Origin: an uncultured Bacteroidota bacterium
Lineage (GTDB): Bacteria; Bacteroidota; Bacteroidia; Chitinophagales; Chitinophagaceae
Length of the DNA: 64,000 nt
Reading direction: 5' to 3'
NCBI GenBank assembly: GCA_903831575.1
Contig: CAIKYB010000002.1
Coordinates: forward strand, 48,910 to 112,909
Positions 8,330-15,593 of this stretch are shown here, in pieces. Both the position numbers and the translations under genes were made by a program. The notes under the pieces are model-generated. The model made no database searches, was not told the DNA's origin, and saw nothing but the letters and a program-made list of their open reading frames with translations. Within the stretch, counting starts at the first letter, position 1, and every line of letters starts with the position of its first letter.

Positions 8330-9491
8330 AATTTGTCATCAAATTTTTTAAATTAGAAAGTCTGACATCTCTGGATAATTTGGAATTCAAAATCTCAATG
8401 TTTGTTGTTTTGTTATTTTCGGAAATTAAAATAGCTTCTTTAATTGACTCAATGCTTATTTTATCTGACGAAAAAGTGGTAACTCCAATTTTATTGAAGT
8501 AAGTTTTTAAAACGTTGTTGTCTTTTATAAATACCGGTTTGCCTAATCCCATTCCTATAATCATGTTACCCAGTGCTTGTTGCCTATTATGAAACATTAC
8601 CAAAACATCCATTTTATTCAGCAGCTTTACATAATCTTCTTTTGATTGAAAATCTATAATTGGAAAAAAATTTTTTCTGAAAAATTTATATCCCTCTTTT
8701 ATGATGTACTTTTTATATTTATCACTTCCGTAAGATAATGGGCAGTAAATATTTACATTATTCATTTTTTGCAGAATGGTAAAAGCGTCTAAATGATTAT
8801 TGGATTCTGTCGCTGAATTTCCAAAGAGAATATTGACACTACCTAATGCCGTCCTAGTATCCTTTTTATTTTTAACGGATAAATTGAGGTTTTGATCATA
8901 AAATCCAAAAACGTGTTTGGCCTTAAATTTTGGGAAAAGAGAGTTTATCTTTTTTATTTCTTCATTATCATCCTCCATACAAACTAAATAATCAATCCTG
9001 CCTATTTGGTTATTTCTTTTTTCATACTCTTCGGGTAGATTCTTTTTTAATTTCTTTTTCCAATTTAATCTTTTCAAGATCTTTATTGGGTTTAATGATT
9101 TTTGTTTTTGAGGGTGTTCTGGATACTTGAATTTTTTGTAAGTTAAATTGTCTAATACCCATTTGGAGTGATATAATTCTGGCAATTCATAAAACTCTCC
9201 TCCCCACATCATGACAAATAATCGATTCTCAATATTCATTAAGATATCTGCAATAAATGAATCATACCAATGAACAAACACACAATCATTTTTATCGATG
9301 CATTTTAATCTGTCGAGGATTTCTGTTTTGTTATTGCCAATGTATTCAATGGTTTTGGTTGTATTCAAATATTTTGAATCACCTTTATTTCCTCTTATCC
9401 AAAAAAAATTATTTTTTTCTTCGTTGATATCATATATGTCTTCAATATAGGAGTCAATGAATTTATCCTGTATCATTATATGGTAGTTCAT
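8319..9491 (-). CDS. WecF/RffT-family (GT56) 4-acetamido-fucosyltransferase relative
   Basis: 390 residues; first gene of the five-gene glycan run. It has the GT56 hallmarks: N-terminal HIMIQDKFID, MMWGGEFYELP, NILFGNSATESNNHLDAF, CPLSYGSDKYKKYI and FHNRQQALGNMIIGMGLGKPVF. In enterobacteria WecF moves Fuc4NAc from dTDP-Fuc4NAc to lipid-linked ECA precursor on the inner face of the inner membrane. Here the linked FdtA/FdtB pair would supply a 3-amino sugar, so a Fuc3N(Ac) donor is a reasonable inference. ATGs at 9491 and 9476 are both in frame; the longer one is kept. Lys-rich and AT-rich, as are its neighbours. Confidence 0.82.
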   Translation of the reverse strand: MNYHIMIQDKFIDSYIEDIYDINEEKNNFFWIRGNKGDSKYLNTTKTIEYIGNNKTEILDRLKCIDKNDCVFVHWYDSFIADILMNIENRLFVMMWGGEFYELPELYHSKWVLDNLTYKKFKYPEHPQKQKSLNPIKILKRLNWKKKLKKNLPEEYEKRNNQIGRIDYLVCMEDDNEEIKKINSLFPKFKAKHVFGFYDQNLNLSVKNKKDTRTALGSVNILFGNSATESNNHLDAFTILQKMNNVNIYCPLSYGSDKYKKYIIKEGYKFFRKNFFPIIDFQSKEDYVKLLNKMDVLVMFHNRQQALGNMIIGMGLGKPVFIKDNNVLKTYFNKIGVTTFSSDKISIESIKEAILISENNKTTNIEILNSKLSRDVRLSNLKNLMTNYAK

Positions 9492-9576
9492 ACAAAAACT
9501 AACTAATTTGATGGTTAATAATCTTGACTATATAAAGTATCGTACCCTCGAGTTAACCCTTGTTTAAATAAAAAAT

Positions 9577-9612
9577 TTTCTATCAAAAAAACTATATAAA
9601 CTCTGATAGAAA
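9577..9612 (-). terminator. Intrinsic terminator after the small CxxC membrane protein
   Basis: Perfect 9-bp arms (TTTCTATCA at 9577-9585, TGATAGAAA at 9604-9612) with an 18-nt loop begin right after the stop of the upstream gene. Read on the minus strand the hairpin is followed by ATTTTTTATTT, giving the U-run expected of an intrinsic terminator. It separates that gene from the glycan operon beginning at 9491. Confidence 0.6.
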
Positions 9613-9613
9613 T

Positions 9614-9838
9614 TCATTTATCCCGTTCTCTTTCCCCCTTCCACCATCTCCACCCAATCACTGCAATAATTGCGAAAGGTGCCAGCATCAAATATAATAT
9701 CCCATTATTCAATCCCAAGGCTGGTTTTTCACCTAATTGAGAAGCTGTTTTTGTGCACATGGAGCATTGCGCTTCCGAAGACATTGGAAGCACAAAAATC
9801 AGTACAAGAATTAATAAAAGGAGATGCTTTTTTTTCAC
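9614..9838 (-). CDS. Small secreted/membrane protein with CxxC motif
   Basis: 74 residues from a GTG at 9838; the frame is open to 9874, but the extra codons would run into the typA terminator hairpin, and MKKK-like VKKKHLLLL is a natural signal-peptide start. Layout: signal peptide to about residue 24 (ending SSEAQ), then QCSMCTKTASQLGEKPALG with a CxxC, then one transmembrane helix (ILYLMLAPFAIIAVIGW) and a charged tail RWWKGERERDK. A -7-like TACCTTTA (9843-9850) ends 4 nt before the GTG, so the message may be leaderless. I have seen similar proteins in Bacteroidota but know no function; a redox or metal role of the CxxC is only a possibility. Confidence 0.7.
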   Translation of the reverse strand: MKKKHLLLLILVLIFVLPMSSEAQCSMCTKTASQLGEKPALGLNNGILYLMLAPFAIIAVIGWRWWKGERERDK

Positions 9839-9866
9839 GCTGTAAAGGTAATTACAAATTACAAAA

Positions 9867-9894
9867 CAGCCCACAGTTTTAAAACCGTGGGCTG
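9867..9894 (-). terminator. typA terminator, CCCACGGTTT-type palindrome
   Basis: 28-bp inverted repeat with core CCCACAG-TTTTAAAA-CCGTGGG just beyond the typA stop. On the minus strand the only imperfect pair is a G-U wobble, so the typA transcript folds completely and is followed by UUUUG. On the plus strand the same position is an A-C mismatch. This favours a role at the 3' end of typA. A near-identical palindrome lies at 14096-14123. Confidence 0.65.
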
Positions 9895-9927
9895 ATGAAT
9901 TAAAATTATTTTAACCAGATGAATGTC

Positions 9928-11736
9928 TTATGCCTCTTGTGACATTGATTTAGAAACACGCTTGCGATCATCTTCATTTAAGATAGTTTTTCTCAAACGA
10001 ACACTTTTTGGCGTTACTTCAATACACTCATCTTGTTGTATATACTCCATACATTCTTCTAAAGACATCAAAATCTTTGGTGCTGCTTTTGACGCATCAT
10101 CAGATCCACTCGCACGGTGATTCGTTAATTTTTTTGGCTCAGTAGCATTTACTACTAAGTCTCCTGGTTTGATATGCTCTGCAATAATCTGACCTGCATA
10201 TACATCTTCTCCTGGATCAACAAAGAATCTTCCTCTTTCCTGTAATTTATCTATAGAATAACCTGTTGTTCTTTCAGTTGATTTTGATAGCAATACGCCA
10301 TTATTTCTGCCTGGAATATTTCCTTTCCATGGTTTGTATTCCAGAAAACGATGTGCCATTACCGCTTCTCCTGCTGTATTGGTTAACATGTTACTTCTCA
10401 ATCCTATTAAGCCTCTTGAAGGAATTTCAAATTCTAAATGCTGCATTTCTCCTTTGGTTTCCATTACGAGCATTTCTCCTTTACGTTGTGTAACCAAGTC
10501 AATTACTTTACCACTAAACTCTGCAGGAACATCAACTACCAATACCTCAAAAGGTTCACTTTTAACACCATCAATTTGTTTTACAATAACTTGAGGCTGT
10601 CCAATGGTTAATTCAAATCCTTCTCTTCTCATGGTTTCAATTAAGATTCCCAAATGAAGAATACCACGACCGAATACCAAGAAGCTATCCGCACTATCAC
10701 TGTCCTCAACTCTTAAGGCTAAGTTTTTTTCTGTTTCTTTAAACAAACGATCACGAAGATGACGACTGGTTACAAACTTTCCTTCTTTACCGAAAAAAGG
10801 AGAGTTGTTGATTCCAAACAACATGCTCATTGTTGGTTCATCTACACTGATTACTGGAAGCGCTTCCGGATTTTCAATGTCTGCAATGGTATCTCCGATA
10901 TTAAAGTCATCCAATCCAACGACAGCACAAATATCACCTGCAACAACCTCTTCTGCTTTCTTTTTCCCCATTCCCTCAAATACATATAATTCTTTAATCC
11001 TCATTTTTTTAATAGATCCATCAGCTTGCATTAATGCGATTTGCTGATTTTCTTTAATGCTTCCACGTGCAACTTTTCCTACTGCAATTCTTCCTAAGAA
11101 AGAAGAATAATCCAATGAAGTAATTTGCATTTGTGAAGGTCCTTCATTTACTTTTGGCTCTGGTACAAACTCTAAAATCGCATCCAGTAAAGGAAGAATA
11201 TTATCTGTTTCTGTTAAGGAAGTATTCATCCAGCCATTTTTGCTGCTTCCGTAAATGGTAGGGAAATTCAATTGCTCTTCTGTAGCATCCAAGTTGAAAA
11301 ATAATTCAAATACAGCATCATGCACTTCGTCAGGACGACAGTTTGGCTTATCAACTTTATTGATAACTACAATTGGGCGCAAACCCAATGCCAGTGCTTT
11401 TTGAAGTACGAAACGTGTTTGAGGCATAGGGCCTTCAAAAGCATCTACCAGTAATAAAACACCATCAGCCATTTTCAATACTCTTTCTACTTCACCTCCG
11501 AAATCCGAGTGACCAGGAGTATCGATAACGTTAATCTTAACGTCTTTATAGGTTACAGAAACGTTTTTACTAAAAATGGTAATGCCTCTTTCTCTTTCAA
11601 GATCATTACTATCCATAATCAACTCTCCAGTTTCCTGATTATCTCTGAAAACTTTAGTTGCGTGTAAAATCTTGTCCACCAAAGTTGTTTTACCATGATC
11701 TACGTGGGCAATAATTGCGATGTTGCGAATGTTCAT
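9928..11736 (-). CDS. typA: Ribosome-associated translational GTPase TypA/BipA
   Basis: 602 residues, full family length. GTPase domain: AHVDHGKTTL (P-loop), RERGITI, DTPGHSDFGGEVERV, NKVDKP. It is followed by beta-barrel domain II (GRIAVGKVARGSIKENQ), two EF-G-like alpha/beta domains and the TypA-specific C-terminal domain containing RGLIGLRSNMLTNTAGEA and TTGYSIDKLQERGRFFVDPGEDVYAGQIIAEH. TypA binds 70S ribosomes and supports 50S assembly and growth at low temperature or under stress. A -7 element at 11830-11837 predicts a leader of about 90 nt that starts with a stem-loop. Monocistronic: a terminator follows. Confidence 0.97.
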   Translation of the reverse strand: MNIRNIAIIAHVDHGKTTLVDKILHATKVFRDNQETGELIMDSNDLERERGITIFSKNVSVTYKDVKINVIDTPGHSDFGGEVERVLKMADGVLLLVDAFEGPMPQTRFVLQKALALGLRPIVVINKVDKPNCRPDEVHDAVFELFFNLDATEEQLNFPTIYGSSKNGWMNTSLTETDNILPLLDAILEFVPEPKVNEGPSQMQITSLDYSSFLGRIAVGKVARGSIKENQQIALMQADGSIKKMRIKELYVFEGMGKKKAEEVVAGDICAVVGLDDFNIGDTIADIENPEALPVISVDEPTMSMLFGINNSPFFGKEGKFVTSRHLRDRLFKETEKNLALRVEDSDSADSFLVFGRGILHLGILIETMRREGFELTIGQPQVIVKQIDGVKSEPFEVLVVDVPAEFSGKVIDLVTQRKGEMLVMETKGEMQHLEFEIPSRGLIGLRSNMLTNTAGEAVMAHRFLEYKPWKGNIPGRNNGVLLSKSTERTTGYSIDKLQERGRFFVDPGEDVYAGQIIAEHIKPGDLVVNATEPKKLTNHRASGSDDASKAAPKILMSLEECMEYIQQDECIEVTPKSVRLRKTILNEDDRKRVSKSMSQEA

Positions 11737-11800
11737 ATAAGTTTTTTTTGGATTTTGCTTCTAGCTGAAAGTGAGCGAATACGGCTTACATTATAAAGCT

Positions 11801-11819
11801 AACAGCAAAATCTGCTGTT
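11801..11819 (-). promoter_or_regulatory. Stem-loop at the 5' end of the typA leader
   Basis: AACAGCA-AAATC-TGCTGTT gives a perfect 7-bp stem with a 5-nt loop. On the minus strand it lies within the first nucleotides downstream of the start site predicted from the -7 element at 11830-11837, about 65 nt upstream of the typA ATG. On the plus strand the hairpin is followed by TTTT, so it could alternatively stop antisense transcription. Confidence 0.4.
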
Positions 11820-11829
11820 TTTTGACGCG

Positions 11830-11837
11830 CAAAGGTA
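11830..11837 (-). promoter_or_regulatory. Bacteroidota -7 promoter element of typA
   Basis: Minus strand reads TACCTTTG, an exact TAnnTTTG match. It predicts transcription from about 11825 and a leader of roughly 90 nt, longer than at most other genes here. Confidence 0.5.
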
Positions 11838-12053
11838 ACATTATTAAGCGGCTTGGCAAGGGTTTAATGTAATTAGTTTGTGAAATCTGTAGAGGGGTGA
11901 TACATTATTTCACTTTTATTTCACCGCAGACAACAGGAGTAAAAGAGATAAGGCAGAAGTTTTAAGTTGAAATAACCCTCAGCGCTCTTCTTTCTCTTTG
12001 CAATTAAAAAACAATAAATATTTGTCTAATTTTATCAATCATTAATACAAACC

Positions 12054-14093
12054 ATGAATTTCAAGCTCTTTTCAGAATATAATCCAGCCGGAGACCAGCC
12101 CGAAGCAATTAGGCAATTAACCCAAGGCATCCTTGATGGAGAGAAATATCAAACCCTTTTGGGTGTTACAGGAAGTGGTAAAACCTTTACCATGGCTAAT
12201 GTTATTCAAAATCTGCAACGCCCCACACTTGTTCTTACACATAACAAAACCCTTGTGGCACAGCTCTATGGAGAATTCAAACAATTTTTCCCTGAGAATG
12301 CCGTAGGCTATTTCGTGTCTTATTACGATTACTACCAGCCAGAGGCCTATATGCCTGTAACGAATACTTATATAGAAAAGGATTTAAGTATTAATGAAGA
12401 GTTAGACAAATTGAGATTACAAGCCACGGCACAGTTGTTAAGCGGAAGAAGAGATATTATAGTTGTGGCAAGTGTGAGTTGTATTTATGGCATGGGTAAT
12501 CCTACGGAATATGAAAATGGCATTATTCGAATCCACGAAAAACAAATTATTTCAAGGCAAGGGTTTCTTCATGCATTAATTAATTCGCTTTATCATCGGA
12601 GCCAGGGCGATTTTGAAAGAGGGTCGTTTAGGGTTAAGGGTGATACTATCGACATTAACTTACCCTATGTAGATTTTGGTTATCGCATTTCTTTTTTTGG
12701 TGATGAAATTGAAAGTATTGAGACCTTAGAATTGACAACAGGGAAGAGAATTGGCAATGTTGAAAATGCCGCAATTTTCCCCGCTAATTTATATCTCGCG
12801 CCAAAGAACATGATGGCTGAAGTAATCAGCGACATACAAGATGAATGCGCAGCTCAGGTAACTTATTTTAAAAATGTCGGGAAGTACACGGAAGCACAAA
12901 GAATTTCTGAGCGCGTGAATTACGACTTGGAAATGATTCGCGAACTCGGTTATTGTACAGGAATTGAAAACTACTCTCGTTTTTTTGACAGAAGAAAACC
13001 AGGCACAAGACCTTTCTGTCTGCTTGATTATTTTCCAAAAGATTTTTTAACGATTATAGATGAAAGTCACCAGACGATTCCTCAAATAAGCGGGATGTAT
13101 GGCGGTGACAGAAGTCGAAAATTAGTACTGGTTGATTACGGGTTTAGATTACCATCGGCAATGGATAATCGCCCGCAGAATTTCAATGAATTTGAAAGCA
13201 TCACCGATCAGACCGTCTTTGTATCTGCTACTCCTGGCGAGTATGAATTACAAAAATGTGGTGGCGTTGTGGTGGAGCAGGTAGTAAGACCAACAGGATT
13301 ATTAGATCCCCCAATAGAAGTAAGGCCAACGCTGAACCAGATTGATGATTTACTCGAGGAGATTGACAATAGGATTATCAAAGGCGATCGTGTTTTAGTA
13401 ACTACTCTAACTAAGCGAATGGCTGAAGAGCTGCATAAATATTTTGAACGCATCAATGTAAAATCAAAATACATTCATAGTGATGTGGATACTTTAGAAC
13501 GAGTAGAAATTCTCAGAGAATTACGTTTGGGTGTTATTGATGTATTGGTTGGTGTAAATCTGTTAAGAGAAGGACTGGATTTGCCGGAAGTGTCTTTAGT
13601 TGCCATTATGGATGCAGACAAAGAAGGCTTTTTAAGAAACGAAAGAAGTCTAACGCAAACGGCTGGACGTGCAGCAAGAAACGCAGACGGGCTGGTGATT
13701 TTTTACGGAGATAAAATTACCGCAAGTATGCAAAAGACTATTGATGAAACGCAACGCAGAAGAGAGAAGCAAATTGCTCACAATACCTTGCATGGAATTA
13801 TTCCTACAACTATTCAAAAAACCAAAGATCAGATTATCGCTCAGGGTAGTGTTTTGGACGTAAAAGGATACGACCCATCAAACCCTTATGCTTTACAAAA
13901 TGAGGATGTACAAATATCTTTAGCTGCTGAAGAACAAATGGAATACAATACCATTCCTCAGTTGGAGAAAGCCATAGCCCAAACAAAAAAGCAAATGGAA
14001 AAAGCTGCAAAAGGACTTGATTTTATGGAAGCCGCAAGGCTGAGAGACCAAATGTTTGCAATGAAGAAAAAGCTGGAAGATATGAATGCATAA
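12054..14093 (+). CDS. uvrB: Excinuclease ABC subunit B
   Basis: 679 residues, the usual length. UvrB is the damage-verifying helicase of nucleotide excision repair, loaded by UvrA2 and recruiting UvrC. Motifs: GDQPEAI, Walker A GVTGSGKT at 37-44, the beta-hairpin YYDYYQPEAYMP that inserts between strands at the lesion, DESHQTIPQ, PSAMDNRP, VSATPG, LREGLDLPEVSLVAI and QTAGRAARN. The C-terminal UVR coiled-coil (QLEKAIAQTKKQMEKAAKGLDFMEAARLRDQ region, about 637-675) contacts UvrC. All helicase motifs are intact. It ends 2 bp before a perfect palindromic terminator and is convergent with the FN3 lipoprotein gene. Confidence 0.98.
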   Translation: MNFKLFSEYNPAGDQPEAIRQLTQGILDGEKYQTLLGVTGSGKTFTMANVIQNLQRPTLVLTHNKTLVAQLYGEFKQFFPENAVGYFVSYYDYYQPEAYMPVTNTYIEKDLSINEELDKLRLQATAQLLSGRRDIIVVASVSCIYGMGNPTEYENGIIRIHEKQIISRQGFLHALINSLYHRSQGDFERGSFRVKGDTIDINLPYVDFGYRISFFGDEIESIETLELTTGKRIGNVENAAIFPANLYLAPKNMMAEVISDIQDECAAQVTYFKNVGKYTEAQRISERVNYDLEMIRELGYCTGIENYSRFFDRRKPGTRPFCLLDYFPKDFLTIIDESHQTIPQISGMYGGDRSRKLVLVDYGFRLPSAMDNRPQNFNEFESITDQTVFVSATPGEYELQKCGGVVVEQVVRPTGLLDPPIEVRPTLNQIDDLLEEIDNRIIKGDRVLVTTLTKRMAEELHKYFERINVKSKYIHSDVDTLERVEILRELRLGVIDVLVGVNLLREGLDLPEVSLVAIMDADKEGFLRNERSLTQTAGRAARNADGLVIFYGDKITASMQKTIDETQRRREKQIAHNTLHGIIPTTIQKTKDQIIAQGSVLDVKGYDPSNPYALQNEDVQISLAAEEQMEYNTIPQLEKAIAQTKKQMEKAAKGLDFMEAARLRDQMFAMKKKLEDMNA

Positions 14094-14095
14094 AA

Positions 14096-14123
14096 ATAGC
14101 CCACGGTTTAAACCGTGGGCTAT
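14096..14123. terminator. Perfect 28-bp palindrome, bidirectional terminator
   Basis: Core GCCCACGGTTTAAACCGTGG with flanking ATA/TAT; every base pairs. It sits between the stop codons of convergent uvrB and the FN3 lipoprotein gene. On the minus strand it is followed at once by TTTTTATG, on the plus strand by a weaker T-run a few bases on. It shares its sequence with the typA terminator at 9867-9894. Confidence 0.65.
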
Positions 14124-14134
14124 GAGATGAATTT

Positions 14135-15424
14135 TTATGGAATATGATAACTTTGAAGAACACGATGTGTTACAGAAGGAGCACTTCCTGGGAAAGTTGA
14201 ATTGGTTAAGCTTTCAATTAAACCAACCGCGCTTGCATAATAATAATCTACTTGTGAAACCTGTGTAGCAGGGAAGCCAGGAATTATGGTTGCAGAAATC
14301 GTCTGACGAACCTTAATAACGTCATTAAATGTATTAGCTGGAACAGTTCTACTAATTGCTTTTGCTAAGATGGAATAATTGATTGAAATATTAAGACCAG
14401 AGACTGTTGCTGTTTCTGTCCATGTTCCTCCAACGGGAAGATTTGATTTGATTAAAACACTTTTGACTTGAGTTGAAACGCCACCTTGATTAATCTTCAA
14501 AATCAGCGTACTTATTTGATTTATACTATCACAATTGTGATACACCGTATCTCCCGCATTTGTAAGTGTTAAGTCGTAATGCATTATGGAACCACCACTG
14601 CCAATCATAGTGTCTCCCAAAATTGTAATCGTTTCTGCAACAGGCCCAGGAACCCCATCGGTTGTATCAATATAATTATAAGAACTTCCATCGCACCAAG
14701 GCTGGTAAGAACAAGCTTTACATACAGAAGGCAAGACTATTGTTGTAGTAGTGAATGTAAAGGATGCGCTATAGGAACTTCCACCACTTGAACAAACTGT
14801 TTGCACTTGGAATTCGTATGCGGTACTTGCTGTTAGCCCATTAATTGTTGCGGAAGTTGTACTGCTAGATGTACTTATCCAGCTCGATGCTGAAACTTCT
14901 TTATACTGTACATTGTAAGAAGATGCACCTGTTACAGCTGTCCAATTTAAGGTCGCGCCAGTTGATGTAATCGTACTTGCTGTTAATCCAGATGGAACAT
15001 CACAACTTGTTGCATTTCCTGAAGGGATTAAAGATGTTGAGTAAGAAAAAGCGCTAGCACCACTTCCGCATATTGATTGCACCTGAAATTCGTAATTACT
15101 TGAAGGGTTTAATCCTGTAATTGTTATTGAAGTTGTAGCACTTGACTCAAAAGTCCAATTTGAAGTGCCATAAATTCTATACTGAACAGCATAAGATAAT
15201 GCTCCAGATACAGCCGACCAACTTATAGTAGCTTCACCTGAAACTGTTGAGTTTCCTGAAAGACTGGAAGGGACTCCGCAAGATGTTCCACCACCGCCAT
15301 TATTTGTAGTGTCAATACCCGTGCCTGGAAAATTTCCATTCTCTTCGCTTAATTCCTTTTCACAAGAGGTCATAAATAATGCAATAGATATTATACTAAG
15401 AGACAATTTAATCAAACGAATCAT
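14135..15424 (-). CDS. Lipoprotein with two fibronectin type III domains
   Basis: 429 residues. Lipobox ALFMTSC (Cys21) followed by EKELSEE, a Bacteroidota surface-export-like acidic start, then a low-complexity Gly/Asn linker. Two FN3 domains follow at roughly 50-130 and 140-226, each beginning CxVPSxL and holding SWSAVSGALSYAVQYR / NWTAVTGASSYNVQYK and YEFQVQ(S/T)xC; the cysteine pair in each suggests a disulfide. The last 200 residues (CKACSYQPWCDGSSYNYID onward) are unrecognised and end in beta-rich sequence. Probably an outer-membrane lipoprotein exposed to the surface or periplasm; ligand unknown. The two FN3 units are a recent-looking internal duplication. Confidence 0.8.
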   Translation of the reverse strand: MIRLIKLSLSIISIALFMTSCEKELSEENGNFPGTGIDTTNNGGGGTSCGVPSSLSGNSTVSGEATISWSAVSGALSYAVQYRIYGTSNWTFESSATTSITITGLNPSSNYEFQVQSICGSGASAFSYSTSLIPSGNATSCDVPSGLTASTITSTGATLNWTAVTGASSYNVQYKEVSASSWISTSSSTTSATINGLTASTAYEFQVQTVCSSGGSSYSASFTFTTTTIVLPSVCKACSYQPWCDGSSYNYIDTTDGVPGPVAETITILGDTMIGSGGSIMHYDLTLTNAGDTVYHNCDSINQISTLILKINQGGVSTQVKSVLIKSNLPVGGTWTETATVSGLNISINYSILAKAISRTVPANTFNDVIKVRQTISATIIPGFPATQVSQVDYYYASAVGLIESLTNSTFPGSAPSVTHRVLQSYHIP

Positions 15425-15593
15425 AAAATAAATTTTTACGAAAATAACTCTAATCTATCATTTCACAATAATTCAATCTATTATTTATATTTAAGCATTT
15501 ATATTATTAAAATAATACCTAAAAAGCTCGCCTTATCCACCCTAAATAATAATTCCTTATTCCTTTTCCTCCAATTGTTTTACTTTTATATTT

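Larger units (their letters stand above)
11737..12053. other. Divergent typA/uvrB intergenic region
   Basis: 317 bp between two divergent genes. It contains the typA -7 element and leader hairpin (listed separately). Upstream of uvrB there is AATATTTG (12020s), one base from the TAnnTTTG consensus and about 30 nt before the ATG, a possible uvrB promoter. No ORF or RNA gene was recognised, and no obvious LexA-type palindrome was seen. Confidence 0.5.

Noticed and set aside
10805..11047. Several open frames antisense to typA, polA, pepF, uvrB, GH3 and other genes
   Set aside because: They overlap strong protein families in another frame, have no family features and follow from composition of the real genes.
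11801..11823. Plus-strand intrinsic terminator (hairpin plus TTTT) in the typA/uvrB gap
   Set aside because: No plus-strand gene ends there; it is better read as part of the typA leader, although antisense termination is not excluded.
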